Assembly: GCF_004402595.1 (NCBI RefSeq)
Contig: NZ_SOFY01000005.1
Span: 27,694 to 91,693, forward strand
Length of the DNA stretch: 64,000 nt
Reading direction: 5' to 3'
Source: Cryobacterium shii
Lineage (GTDB): Bacteria > Actinomycetota > Actinomycetes > Actinomycetales > Microbacteriaceae
Below, in pieces: positions 19,401 to 26,956 of the stretch; the first letter of the stretch is position 1, and every line of letters begins with the position of its first letter. Position numbers and translations under genes: made by a program. Below the pieces are notes generated by a model. That model was given only the letters and a program-made list of their open reading frames with translations, was not told where the DNA came from and ran no database searches.

Positions 19401-20209
19401 GCGCGCTGCGAGACGCGCAAACCGGCCACGAGCAGCACATCGCGCCGCGCCTGCACCTCGGCGTCACAGGTGTCGCAGCGCCCGCAGACCGTGTACCGCG
19501 CATCGCCCCACAGGATCGGGGCCGTCTCCGCGACCCGCTCGCCGATGATGCGCAGCAGTCGTTCCCGGCGCTTGCGATACACCGGGCGGATGTCGGCGAG
19601 CCGGTGCTCGCTCACGGTTCCGTCGCCGAGCAGCAGCTGCACGGTCTCGGCCGTGCGCACCCCGATGCGGTCGAGCTGCTCGGCGTAGGCCGCCAGCTGG
19701 AGCAGCGCCGTGACCCGGGCGCTGCGGGCGAGTTTGGTGTCCTGGACGAGGTAGCTGCCGTCCGGGCGGCGCACGATGAAGTCCGCGAAGCCGATGAAGG
19801 CCACGCCGGGGGCGGTCTCGTCGAAGAAGGTGGCCTGGAAGACGGTGTCGGCGCCGGCTGCGAAGGCGCGCACGGTGTCGGCGACGACGATCTCGATGCT
19901 GGCGCGCGACATCCGTTCGGGGCGGGCGATTTCGACCACGCCCCCGGCCATTCGGTAACGCTCGAGCACTCGGGCTTCGTGCTCGTCGCCGAGCCGCGCG
20001 GTGCGCTCGAGCATGGCGTCGGCCTTCTCCGGCACGGCGGCGGCGCGGCCGAGTTTCGCGTCGAGTTTGCGCAGAAAGGCGAACTCGCACTTCGAGGCGG
20101 CAGCGAGGTCGCTCGCGCTCGTCACCACCGTCTGGGCGGGACGCGTGCCGCTCATGGTCGCACTGCTCACCGGCGTGCCCGGCACCTCGTCGCGCTCCAG
20201 CAGAAACAT
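16463..20209 (-). CDS. TM0106-type RecB-like nuclease fused to SF1 helicase
   Basis: A 1,248-residue fusion. The N-terminal third matches the TM0106 family of predicted RecB-like nucleases: YLVQDTKLARSARVTALLQL resembles the catalytic D..K strand, and a cysteine cluster CGRCDTC follows near residue 240. The middle has an RNase H-like stretch DIFFDFEGDPLY. The C-terminal half is a Dna2/Upf1-type helicase with Walker A GPPGTGKS (K838), Walker B VVDEAGQF near residue 955 and the C-terminal KFQGQE and SRAK motifs. It probably acts on DNA ends or RNA-DNA structures, but the pathway is not established. Start 20209 is supported by GAGAGGGG five bases upstream. Confidence 0.88.
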   Translation of the reverse strand: MFLLERDEVPGTPVSSATMSGTRPAQTVVTSASDLAAASKCEFAFLRKLDAKLGRAAAVPEKADAMLERTARLGDEHEARVLERYRMAGGVVEIARPERMSRASIEIVVADTVRAFAAGADTVFQATFFDETAPGVAFIGFADFIVRRPDGSYLVQDTKLARSARVTALLQLAAYAEQLDRIGVRTAETVQLLLGDGTVSEHRLADIRPVYRKRRERLLRIIGERVAETAPILWGDARYTVCGRCDTCDAEVQARRDVLLVAGLRVSQRARLAEAGIFTIDQLAASVDPVAGAAGLPAVVVDGIGESTLAGLRTQARLQVRAVADEPPPVELCNPAALAVLPAPDAGDIFFDFEGDPLYTEGAAESWGLDYLFGLVEVDGTFRAFWAHTWAEERQALRDFLDYLGARRARYPNLHVYHYAPYERTHLLSIAARHGVGEDEVDALLQQNVLVDLFPLVKKAMRVGSRSYSIKKLEPLYMGADLRVGEVTNAADSITEYAAARDLDLLGQVDEGERMLRSIADYNRYDCVSTLRLRDWLLARAAERGIPVGAVAPEKTVGELEPSPLRGELLAVAGEALDPHRSADRTAAAFAAAALDYHRREQKSFWWGHYARLAQPIEAWEDTRDVLRVERARVERDWYREGRQRTDRRELRLWGRLAPGSSIKPGDQAGPFLLYEYPGPFLDPRLEPGSRTARTVTVLEVADDDSILVRETVPKDTEPWSQKPSALAPAAPPAAGQQKPAIEEWAQNIVDARPGWPEEPMVDILRRVPPRTRSGLLAPVAAAAGVAAGVASGVTAGATAGVTPGVTAGRERIDAVTASLLDLDSSYLAVQGPPGTGKSYLGAHVITTLVRRHGWKIGVVAQSHAVVETLLAAIVKAGLDPALVGKVPRAGSVPSSADSDSDSDADAPARFTELAKDGQLMFALDHAATGFVVGGTAWDFSNPARVPRQSLDLLVVDEAGQFSLASTIAASVGARNLLLLGDPQQLPQVSQGTHPEPIDQSALGWVSAGHDVLPAGLGYFLAESRRMHPAVTEPVSRLSYEGELRSHPDAATRLLEGVAPGLHVVPVTHVGNSVQSPEEAAVVVSLVRSLLVSSVPESSVLVSPGLGRRWTDPTEGRREDPLTEADVIVVTPYNAQLNTVREALAAAGFPRVRVGTVDKFQGQEAAIAIVTLAASSAEDVPRGLSFLIMKNRLNVAISRAKWAAYLVHSPALTEFLPVTPAAVAELSAFITLVESADAVPVPIPPSMP

Positions 20210-20259
20210 CGTTCCCCTCTCGGTCCGCCCGTGACGAGCGTATCGGGAGGGTCTGACAT

Positions 20260-20330
20260 CCCCGGTGAAAGCGCTCCGACGGGCAGCAGCGCGCCACCGC
20301 GGGCGGGGCCGCTTTCATCACGGGTCAGAA
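20260..20330. terminator. Imperfect inverted repeat downstream of the small 20.3-20.7 kb gene
   Basis: CCCGGTGAAAGCG near 20261 and CGCTTTCATCACGGG near 20309 pair with a two-base bulge. It lies just past the minus-strand stop at 20336 and may end the DarT/small-gene transcript. Confidence 0.4.
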
Positions 20331-20335
20331 CCCGG

Positions 20336-20698
20336 TCAGGAGGTGCGGCCGGTGTCACTGCTGTTGAAGTCGCTGCTGTCGAAATCGGTCGTCGCGATCT
20401 CCGCGTACGCGGGCGAGGGTTTGGGTTGCTGGAGAGCGAGAACCCGGTCGCGGAGGACTGCGATCACCTCGGTGATGTTCGGCTCGTCCCAGAGGGAATC
20501 CTCGGGAACGCTGATCAACTCACTCATCGGCCCCACGATCAGTTTCACCATGATCGGCTTCCCGGCGACATTGATCGCGGGCAGGTTCAGTGACTCGGTC
20601 GTCTGACTGATACCCAGGGCGGTGACGAGTTGGAAGAGTGCGTCTGCGATGGCGTCCGCGGTGAGGAAGGACGCCCCGCTGTAGGAGATTCGTCGCAT
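20336..20698 (-). CDS. Hypothetical protein (120 aa)
   Basis: I do not recognise this family. It is a soluble 120-residue protein starting MRRISYSGASFLTADAIADA, with an alpha/beta N-terminal half (ALFQLVTALGI, then SLNLPAINVAGKPIMVKLIV) and an acidic, Ser-rich tail ending DFNSSDTGRTS. A longer open frame reaches 20827, but ATG 20698 is the first start that yields a folded-looking N-terminus. It lies 109 bases downstream of the DarT-like gene on the same strand and could be co-transcribed with it. The repeated SGAS/DALFQ layout suggests a small dimeric or binding protein, but no function is claimed. Confidence 0.6.
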   Translation of the reverse strand: MRRISYSGASFLTADAIADALFQLVTALGISQTTESLNLPAINVAGKPIMVKLIVGPMSELISVPEDSLWDEPNITEVIAVLRDRVLALQQPKPSPAYAEIATTDFDSSDFNSSDTGRTS

Positions 20699-20807
20699 GC
20701 AATCACTGTCTCCCCACCCCGCTGGGTATTCAACCCCCCAGGGAACAGCCCGAGGCCCGGCGGCCGCCAACAGGCGGTCGTCGGGCCCGAACAGGCGGTG
20801 CGGCGCG

Positions 20808-21740
20808 CTACTGCGCGTCGGACTCATCGGCCGCGTGGAACCACGGCGGGTACACGGCCACCTTGGGCTTGTGCGCCCCGGCGGCGAGGATGCCCCGCAC
20901 CGCGTCGCGCACCTTGTCGTTGGCGACGCCGATCAGCGTGACCAGCTGGAACGGGAACTGCTCGCTGACGAGCAGCTCCGCCGCGCGGATCGCGCCCGAT
21001 TCCTGGTCGGCGCGCAGCCGGCGCAGCAGCCGGTCCGCGCTCTCCGGCGCGGCACTGAAGCTGGTCAGCGGCCCGGCGGCGTCCGCGTCGGTGACGACGA
21101 CGGCCGCCGCGGCAGGCTCGTCGGCGGTGGCGAGGTCGTCACGGAGCTTCTTGACCGTGCTGACCAGGATCACGAAATCGAAGATCTCAGCGTCGTGGGC
21201 CTGGCCCGAGAGGCGGGGGTCGGTGGCACCGGTGAGGATGCCGTCCCAGAGGTACGCGTTCGGCGACAGGAAGAACGGTACGTACGCGGCGACCCGGGTG
21301 TCGTCCGCCTCCGTGACGACCGCGGCGCGGCGTGCCGCGCGGGTGAGCACGGAGGAGAGGTCCACGGCGGGCCGGGTCTCCCAGGCGTCGCTGGCGTCGG
21401 CGAGCAGGCGCCCGCTGCCGAGGATTCCGGCGAGGTTACGGATGTGGGTGACGTGGTAGATCCGCTGCTCCCCCACGTTGTCGACGGCCGTCTTCGCCGC
21501 GCCGGAGACCCGCACCGGTGAGGCCTTGACGGTTCCGGCCGCCTTGGCCACCGGCACGGTCTTCGTGCCGCCGAGGGTCACGGTTCGCGGCGACGGCGAG
21601 CTGCGCAGCGAAGGAGCCTTAGCGGACTTGGCCCGGCTGGCGCGAACCGCGGGAACGGCCGGCACGATCTCGGGGGCTGCTTTCGGGAAGCACAGGGCAC
21701 ACAATCCACCCTCGAGTCCGTGGATACATTCGTCGCTCAA
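20808..21740 (-). CDS. DarT-like DNA ADP-ribosyltransferase (DUF4433) with CxH..CxxC N-terminus
   Basis: A 310-residue protein. Residues 1-20 carry C5, H7, C14 and C17 (SDECIHGLEGGLCALCFPK), a likely zinc site, followed by an Ala/Ser/Lys-rich linker to about residue 85. The rest matches DarT: YHVTHIRNLAGILGSGRLL (H96, H99), then YVPFFLSPNAYLWDGI, and a late AAELLVSEQFP where the glutamate near residue 255 fits the catalytic position. DarT enzymes NAD-dependently ADP-ribosylate thymidine in single-stranded DNA and are toxic unless DarG, a macrodomain protein, removes the mark. No macrodomain is visible on either side. Start TTG 21740 is chosen because the conserved Cys/His motif begins there and the frame upstream is out-of-frame acyltransferase DNA. 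Confidence 0.78.
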   Translation of the reverse strand: MSDECIHGLEGGLCALCFPKAAPEIVPAVPAVRASRAKSAKAPSLRSSPSPRTVTLGGTKTVPVAKAAGTVKASPVRVSGAAKTAVDNVGEQRIYHVTHIRNLAGILGSGRLLADASDAWETRPAVDLSSVLTRAARRAAVVTEADDTRVAAYVPFFLSPNAYLWDGILTGATDPRLSGQAHDAEIFDFVILVSTVKKLRDDLATADEPAAAAVVVTDADAAGPLTSFSAAPESADRLLRRLRADQESGAIRAAELLVSEQFPFQLVTLIGVANDKVRDAVRGILAAGAHKPKVAVYPPWFHAADESDAQ

Positions 21741-21793
21741 AACTAGTGAAAACCTTTCGTGTGCGTGGCCCCCACACTCTTCAAGTCCGATGC

Positions 21794-23081
21794 TCAAAGA
21801 CCACGTATCAACGGTACGGTCATTTCGGCCCGGATGGTGACCGTTCGGCGCATTCTCTGCAGACCGACGGATGCGGCGAGCGCCAGCGTTCCGGTCGCCG
21901 CGACCCACACATTCAGCCCGAACACCATCAGGCAGAACGGCGCCAGCACGATCAGCAGGGTGGAGACCGAGACCGCCCAGTCGGCCGCGGCCCGATCGCC
22001 GATCCGCCGCAGGACCGGCCATTCCAGTCGGCCGAGCAGGGCCGACAGCAGGAACAGGGCCGCCACCGTCGCGGCGAAATACGCCGGTCTGGTCCACCAC
22101 CACAGGGGCGTTTCCGGCGCCGGACCGCCCCACGGGGTCAGGAGCGTCAGCCCGACCAGCAGGGCGATCACCGGCACGTGCCAGAGGTAGATCGTGATCA
22201 GGCGGGCACCGATCGCCCCAACCAGCACCCGCACGGGCGCGAGCGCCGCGATCCGGTGCAGCACCGGGCGGGCGAGCGCCAGCAGCGCGAACTGGCCGAC
22301 GCCCAGCACGGTCAGGGCCAGGCTCGGCGGGTTGAGGTCCTCGAGAATGTTCACCCGGGAGAGGCCCGTCTGGACCATCCCCCACAGGAGCAGGAAGCTG
22401 TCGGCTGCGAGCAGCAGCAGCGCCGCCCGGCCGCGCCGGGCGAACCATCCGTCGGCCACCCAGAAGCCCAGTTGCTGCAGGAACAGCCAGATGAAGATCA
22501 TGTTGAAGATGCCGATCACCGCCAACCCGGAAGACAGTCGCCCCGCCTCGACCACGATCGCGCAGCCGAGCAGCACCAGCAGCGTCAGCACTCGGGCGCG
22601 GGCGTGCAGTTCCACCATCCCCGGCAGGAAGGCCTGGCTGAACGCGTAGGCGGCGAGGAACCAGAGCGCCGACGTCACCCCGGCGCCGATCAGCAGGACG
22701 GATGCCCGGTCCACCCCGCTCCACTGCAGCACCAGGATGCCGCTCGTGAGGGCCAGGAACAGCGGGGCCGCGGGCCGGGCCAGCCTCAGGATGCGGCCGC
22801 GGATGAATTCGGCCGGGGTCAGCCCGGCGGCGGCCGCCGCGGTCCACGCCCGATGGCCGGCGAACCCCCCCGATGATGAAGAAGAGCGGCATGATCTGCG
22901 CGACCCAGGTCACCGGGGGCAGCCACGGCTGGGCCGCCAGCACGTTGTCGAGCCGCAGGCCAGCGCCCGGGCGGAGGGTCGCCCCCATCATGAGCAGGTG
23001 TCCGAGCACCACCGGCAGAACGCAGACGACCCGCATGAGGTCGAGCACCCGGTCGCTGGCATCCGGTGTGTCAGGCGCCAT
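21794..23081 (-). pseudogene. Acyltransferase 3 family membrane protein, frameshifted at a G7 run
   Basis: Two frames make one protein. The first runs from ATG 23081 and carries the family TM1 histidine in VVLGHLLMMG, then PLFFIIGG; the second resumes with FAGHRAWTAAAAAGL and continues through about nine more membrane segments to the stop at 21794. The break is at seven consecutive C on the plus strand (22865-22871); one base fewer would restore a 428-residue acyltransferase. Such enzymes move acetyl or succinyl groups to surface sugars. The start overlaps the end of the universal stress gene (GGGAGG lies inside that gene), implying translational coupling. Phase variation, decay or a sequencing error are all possible. 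Confidence 0.85.
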
Positions 23082-23085
23082 GGCC

Positions 23086-23595
23086 TCAGCCGCCCTCCCA
23101 AGGGAGAGGCTCCTCGAAGGGGACGGGAGCGAGCGGGATGACCACCACCGGCCGGTGCTGCCGGTGAGCCAGCCGCACGGCGACGGAACCGCTGATGAAC
23201 TTCGCCAGGGTGGACCGCACATTGGACTCCCGGGTGCCCACGACGATCATGGCCGCCCCGAGGGTCTGGGCCAGATGGCCGAGGGCGCGAGCCGGGTCGC
23301 CGGCCAGCGCACGGGTCGACCAGACGACCCCGGCCCCCTCGAGGATCTCCGCCAGGTGCGCGGCCAGGCGCGGATCGAACCTCTCTTCGGTCAGCTCGGG
23401 AGTGTCAGGGTCGAACGGGAGGGAACTCATGCTGCCGTCGGCATGCTCCACCACCATGTACCGGGTCGCCTCGACGGTGGCGCAGACGAGTTCGGCCTGG
23501 AAGCGGGAGGCGAAGACGGCGGCCTCCAGCACGACGGCATCCGGCTGCCTGTGCGTCACTCCGACGATCACCCGGACCGGTTTATCTGCACTCAT
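23086..23595 (-). CDS. Universal stress protein (UspA family)
   Basis: A 169-residue single-domain Usp. The N-terminus RVIVGVTHRQPDAVVLEAAV gives the ATP-site aspartate loop, and the C-terminal VVGTRESNVRSTLAKFISGSVAVRLAHRQHRPVVVI holds the GT-x(9)-GS-type nucleotide-binding motif in a variant form. ATG 23595 is preceded by GGAGGG four bases away, favouring it over the upstream start at 23625. It is the first gene of a minus-strand pair with the acyltransferase. Usp proteins act in cytoplasmic stress survival; the trigger here is unknown. Confidence 0.88.
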   Translation of the reverse strand: MSADKPVRVIVGVTHRQPDAVVLEAAVFASRFQAELVCATVEATRYMVVEHADGSMSSLPFDPDTPELTEERFDPRLAAHLAEILEGAGVVWSTRALAGDPARALGHLAQTLGAAMIVVGTRESNVRSTLAKFISGSVAVRLAHRQHRPVVVIPLAPVPFEEPLPWEGG

Positions 23596-23675
23596 CGCGC
23601 CCTCCGTTGCTTTCGCTGGTGACACTAGTCAGAAACCGGCGGACCGTCACCGTTTCGAGGGCGAGGCCGGCAGGG

Positions 23676-23743
23676 CGGGTCGGTGCGGGTCGCTGCGGGT
23701 CGGGTCGGTGCGGGTCGGTGCGGGTCGGGCGATCCGGCGCCGC
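23676..23743. repeat. 10-bp tandem repeat GCGGGTCGGT
   Basis: About six degenerate copies of GCGGGTCGGT / GCTGCGGGTCGG fill the gap between the divergent stress-protein and channel genes, placing a slippage-prone tract in the channel promoter region. Confidence 0.75.
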
Positions 23744-23764
23744 TGGGCGAGCTAAGTTGGAACT

Positions 23765-24547
23765 GTGGGGCAGTCGACGATGACCAGGAGCGAACGGTGG
23801 GAACGGGCGACGGATGCGCCCCTCCTCTGGCTCGGGTTCGCTTTCCTCTTCGCCTACGCGACCCCGATCATCGCGCCCGAGATCGGCTCGTGGTGGCGCC
23901 TGCTGCTCGAGTGGGTCGAGATCGCCACCTGGGCGGCTTTCGCCCTCGACTTCACCGTGCGGCTAAGCCTCGCCCGCGGGCGCCTGAAGTTCATCCGCAC
24001 CCACCTGCTCGATCTGGTGGCCGTCGCCCTGCCGCTGTTCCGGCCGCTCCGGGCGCTGCGCGTGCTGTCGATCGTGATCCTCTCTGCCCGGCGCCTGAGC
24101 AAGAAGCTCAAGAACCGGGTGATGACGTACGCGGCCGTGACCGCGGTCTCGGTCTGGTTCATCGCCGGCCTCGCGGTCACGGATGCCGAGCGGGGCGCCC
24201 CGGGCGCCAACATCCACTCCGTCTGGGAGGGGTGGTGGTGGTCGTTCATCACGATGGCCACGGTCGGATTCGGCGACCTGTACCCCGTGACGGCCGAAGG
24301 ACGACTCGTCACGGTCGGTCTGGTCGCCACCGGCATCGCCCTGATCGGCACCCTCACCGCGTTCATCGCCGCCTGGTTCGCGTCGGCGAGCCGGGAAGCC
24401 GAGGAGGAGATCAAGGCCGAACTCGACGTCAGCGAGGACAAGCTCGACGCCCTGAAGCTCGAGATCGGTGAACTGAAGACCCTGGTCGAACGTCTGCTCG
24501 AACGACCCGTGCCCCCTTCGTCACCATCGCCATCGCCTGAGGGGTAG
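23765..24547 (+). CDS. Voltage-gated-type potassium channel
   Basis: A 260-residue inner-membrane channel. Hydrophobic segments S1-S4 precede an arginine-spaced S4-like helix (PLRALRVLSIVILSARRLSK). The pore region shows SFITMATVGFGDLYPVT, where TVGFGD is the potassium selectivity filter, followed by S6. A charged coiled-coil tail (EEEIKAELDVSEDKLDALKL) probably tetramerises. It starts at GTG 23765; ATG 23780 is an alternative. It is divergent from the stress protein and followed ten bases later by the HhH gene, so the two may be co-transcribed. It should set membrane potential or K+ leak. Confidence 0.9.
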   Translation: MGQSTMTRSERWERATDAPLLWLGFAFLFAYATPIIAPEIGSWWRLLLEWVEIATWAAFALDFTVRLSLARGRLKFIRTHLLDLVAVALPLFRPLRALRVLSIVILSARRLSKKLKNRVMTYAAVTAVSVWFIAGLAVTDAERGAPGANIHSVWEGWWWSFITMATVGFGDLYPVTAEGRLVTVGLVATGIALIGTLTAFIAAWFASASREAEEEIKAELDVSEDKLDALKLEIGELKTLVERLLERPVPPSSPSPSPEG

Positions 24548-24556
24548 ACAGGGGGC

Positions 24557-24988
24557 GTGACCGCACACATGACCGCCGCCGACCTCGGCCTCGACCTGTC
24601 CGACGGGGCCGAAGACCAGCTCTTCCGCTGGTTCCTGGCCAGTGTGCTCTTCGGCCGTCCCATCCAGCAGGAGGTCGCCGCCCGCACCTATGGGGTGCTG
24701 ATCTCCCACGGCCTGACCGCCCCGGAGGAGTTCGCCCGCTACGACCGGGAGGGCCTCCGGGCCCTGCTCGACGAGGGCCACTACGCGCGGCTGGACTACA
24801 TCATGACCGACGAGCTGCACGAGGTGATGCGAAGCGTGGCCGCCGAGCACGGGTCGGTCGGCGGGATGGTGCGCGCGGCGGCGTCACGGGAGGAGCTCAC
24901 CCGCACACTCGTCGCGTTCAAGGGCATCGGACCGACGACCGCAAAGATCTTCCTGCGGGAGCTGCCGGCGAGCGTGCTGCCGCGCTGA
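24557..24988 (+). CDS. Helix-hairpin-helix protein, DNA-glycosylase-like
   Basis: A 143-residue alpha-helical protein. The C-terminal FKGIGPTTAKIFLREL is a helix-hairpin-helix motif as in HhH-GPD base-excision glycosylases, and the N-terminal helices (FRWFLASVLFGRPIQQEVAA) resemble the same fold. The catalytic aspartate and FeS cysteines of classic Nth/MutY enzymes are not evident, so it is either a divergent glycosylase or a DNA-binding homologue. GTG 24557 starts ten bases after the channel gene. Confidence 0.7.
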   Translation: MTAHMTAADLGLDLSDGAEDQLFRWFLASVLFGRPIQQEVAARTYGVLISHGLTAPEEFARYDREGLRALLDEGHYARLDYIMTDELHEVMRSVAAEHGSVGGMVRAAASREELTRTLVAFKGIGPTTAKIFLRELPASVLPR

Positions 24989-25122
24989 CGGCATCCGTTC
25001 TTTGTGCCACGTACCCCGCCGAGTCTCTGGACAGGTTCAGGTTCATCTGCCTAACATGGTAATGAGCGAATGCCCTTTTCGGGGCCGGGGAACTCGCCAG
25101 CAGAATCGACGCCACGCCCCAC

Positions 25123-25239
25123 ATGCCCCACGCAATAGAAAACGACATCCTGCCGATTCCGACCTGTGTCTCCTGTTTCACCCCCATGGCCCCGGCCGGC
25201 GGTGGCTGGTGGTGCGACGGTTGCCAGGAGTTCCTCTGA
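25123..25239 (+). CDS. Candidate 38-aa zinc-ribbon microprotein
   Basis: A 38-residue frame from ATG 25123 to TGA 25239 contains two CxxC knuckles, PTCVSCFTP and WWCDGCQEF, spaced as in zinc ribbons. In-frame stops about 60 bases upstream leave no longer form. The Shine-Dalgarno signal is weak. It lies in the 270-base gap between the HhH gene and the monooxygenase gene, which otherwise holds nothing. Paired CxxC motifs in so short a frame are unlikely by chance, but expression is unproven. Confidence 0.4.
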   Translation: MPHAIENDILPIPTCVSCFTPMAPAGGGWWCDGCQEFL

Positions 25240-25257
25240 CCGGGTTGACGGCTCCGT

Positions 25258-25554
25258 CTATTTGACGGCGATCAGCTCGATCAGACGGATGTCGGGATCA
25301 TTCGCCAGCAGGCTCGGCCCGTGTTCGGCGAGGGCTGCGGGGATCGCACCGCCCAGGTGAGCCTGTCGGCCCTCCTCGGTCTCGAAGGTGTCGAAGATGC
25401 CGAACGTCTTCTCGTCGACCCGGAAGGCGTACCAGGTGCGGGTCTGGGGCTCCTCGTCCACCACCGCGCGGCCCGCCTCCAAGAAGTCCCACACGTCCTG
25501 CTCCTTGCCCGGCTTCGCTTCCACCAGGGCCAGTACTCCGAACTTGAGTGCCAT
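25258..25554 (-). CDS. Antibiotic biosynthesis monooxygenase (ABM) domain protein
   Basis: A 98-residue ferredoxin-like dimeric fold protein: [21 protein letters not shown], then [20 protein letters not shown] and a C-terminal strand. ABM-domain proteins are small oxygenases or stress proteins of unknown substrate. ATG 25554 is preceded by AAGGAGAG six bases away, clearly selecting this start over the longer frame to 25656. Divergent from the mycothiol gene, with palindrome A4 between them. Confidence 0.85.
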   Translation of the reverse strand: MALKFGVLALVEAKPGKEQDVWDFLEAGRAVVDEEPQTRTWYAFRVDEKTFGIFDTFETEEGRQAHLGGAIPAALAEHGPSLLANDPDIRLIELIAVK

Positions 25555-25680
25555 CGGACTCTCCTTCACTTCTTCTTGGCTTCGTCGCGTCGTGAGCTCC
25601 GGGCGGGCGGATGTCCCCCGTGCAGCGAGCGTAGAACGCCGCCCCTGCCCCGGCAAGGACTGCGAGGGACCCGCCCCTAA

Positions 25681-25764
25681 CGAATTCGACGGAGATTCTG
25701 CGTTAAAACCGTGCGCAGGAGGCGAAACGGCTCATTTTCGGCAAAATCTCCGTCGAATTGGTTA
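25681..25764. repeat. Palindromic repeat family A, copy 4
   Basis: Arms start TAACGAATTCGACGGAG (25678) and end CTCCGTCGAATTGGTTA. The 40-base centre is unrelated to copies 1-3, although the arms are nearly identical. This copy lies between divergent 5' ends, so it cannot be only a terminator. Confidence 0.9.
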
Positions 25765-25861
25765 CACAGGGCGGGGGCGGGGAGGTTGGGTAGTGTGGAC
25801 GGGTTCCACCCCCGGCCAGCGGCACCAATGTCCACTACCGGCACCAATTCAGAGGAGTCCC

Positions 25862-26956
25862 ATGTCGACCACCGTTAAAGGCGTCATCGCACGATCGAAG
25901 GGCGCGCCCGTTGAGCTCGTCGACATCGTGATCCCTGACCCCGGTGCGGGCGAGGTCATCGTCGACATCGAGACCTGCGGCGTCTGCCACACCGACGTGC
26001 ACTACCGCGAGGGCGGCATCAACGACGAGTTCCCGTTCCTGCTCGGGCACGAGGCCGCCGGACGCGTCAGCGTTGTCGGCGCCGGCGTGACCCACGTCGA
26101 GGTGGGCGACTTCGTGGTGCTGAACTGGCGCGCGGTCTGCGGCGACTGCCGGGCCTGCAAGCGCGCCGAGCCCTGGTACTGCTTCAACACCTTCAACGCC
26201 GACCAGAAGATGACCCTCACCGACGGCACCGAGCTCAGCCCGGCCCTCGGCCTCGGGGCATTCGCCGAGAAGACCCTCGTGCACGAGAAGCAGTGCACGA
26301 AGGTGAACCCGAAAGCAGACCCCGCCGTCGTGGGCCTGCTCGGCTGCGGCATCATGGCCGGAATCGGAGCGGCCATGAACACGGGCAACGTCAGCCATGG
26401 CGACTCGGTCGCCGTGATCGGATGCGGCGGCGTCGGCAACGCGGCGATCGTCGGGGCCCGGCTCGCCGGGGCATCCGTCATCATCGCGATCGACCGCGAC
26501 GCCAAGAAGCTCGTGATCGCCCAGACCCTCGGCGCCACCCACTCCATCGACTCCTCCGACCTGGACGAGGACGGCGTGGTCGCGGCCGTGCAGGCCCTGA
26601 CCGGCGGCTTCGGAGCGGATGTCGTGATCGACGCGGTCGGACGCCCCGAGACCTGGCGCCAGGCGTTCTACGCCCGCGACCTGGCCGGCACCGTCGTGCT
26701 GGTGGGGGTGCCGACGCCCGAGATGATGCTCGAGATCCCGCTGCTGGACGTGTTCGGGCGCGGCGGCTCGCTCAAGTCCTCCTGGTACGGGGACTGCCTG
26801 CCCGAGCGCGACTTCCCGATGCTGACCGACCTCTACCTGCAGGGGCGGCTGCCGCTGGACGAATTCGTCAGCGAGCGCATCGGCATCGGACACATCGAGG
26901 AGGCCTTCGCGAAGATGGCCCGCGGCGACGTGCTGCGCTCGGTCGTGGTCCTCTGA
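25862..26956 (+). CDS. mscR: S-(hydroxymethyl)mycothiol dehydrogenase
   Basis: A 364-residue zinc-dependent medium-chain alcohol dehydrogenase. The catalytic zinc ligands appear in [11 protein letters not shown], with GHEAAG, and the structural zinc site is [15 protein letters not shown]. The NAD-binding loop is [10 protein letters not shown]. Length, start ([18 protein letters not shown]) and the coupled hydrolase fit the actinobacterial enzyme that oxidises the formaldehyde-mycothiol adduct (also nitrosomycothiol). AGAGGAG lies six bases before ATG 25862. The stop overlaps the next start by one base, so the two proteins are translationally coupled. Confidence 0.92.
   Translation: MSTTVKGVIARSKGAPVELVDIVIPDPGAGEVIVDIETCGVCHTDVHYREGGINDEFPFLLGHEAAGRVSVVGAGVTHVEVGDFVVLNWRAVCGDCRACKRAEPWYCFNTFNADQKMTLTDGTELSPALGLGAFAEKTLVHEKQCTKVNPKADPAVVGLLGCGIMAGIGAAMNTGNVSHGDSVAVIGCGGVGNAAIVGARLAGASVIIAIDRDAKKLVIAQTLGATHSIDSSDLDEDGVVAAVQALTGGFGADVVIDAVGRPETWRQAFYARDLAGTVVLVGVPTPEMMLEIPLLDVFGRGGSLKSSWYGDCLPERDFPMLTDLYLQGRLPLDEFVSERIGIGHIEEAFAKMARGDVLRSVVVL

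Noticed and set aside
17618..20593. A 991-residue open frame antisense to the RecB/helicase gene
   Set aside because: Low-complexity shadow with no domain; the minus strand carries all helicase motifs in order.
20336..23595. A DarG macrodomain antitoxin next to DarT
   Set aside because: Neighbours are an unknown 120-residue protein, an acyltransferase and a universal stress protein; none shows macrodomain motifs.
3235..25764. Family A palindromes as insertion sequences
   Set aside because: They are about 82 bases long with no coding capacity and no obvious target duplications; a non-autonomous element remains possible but is not shown.
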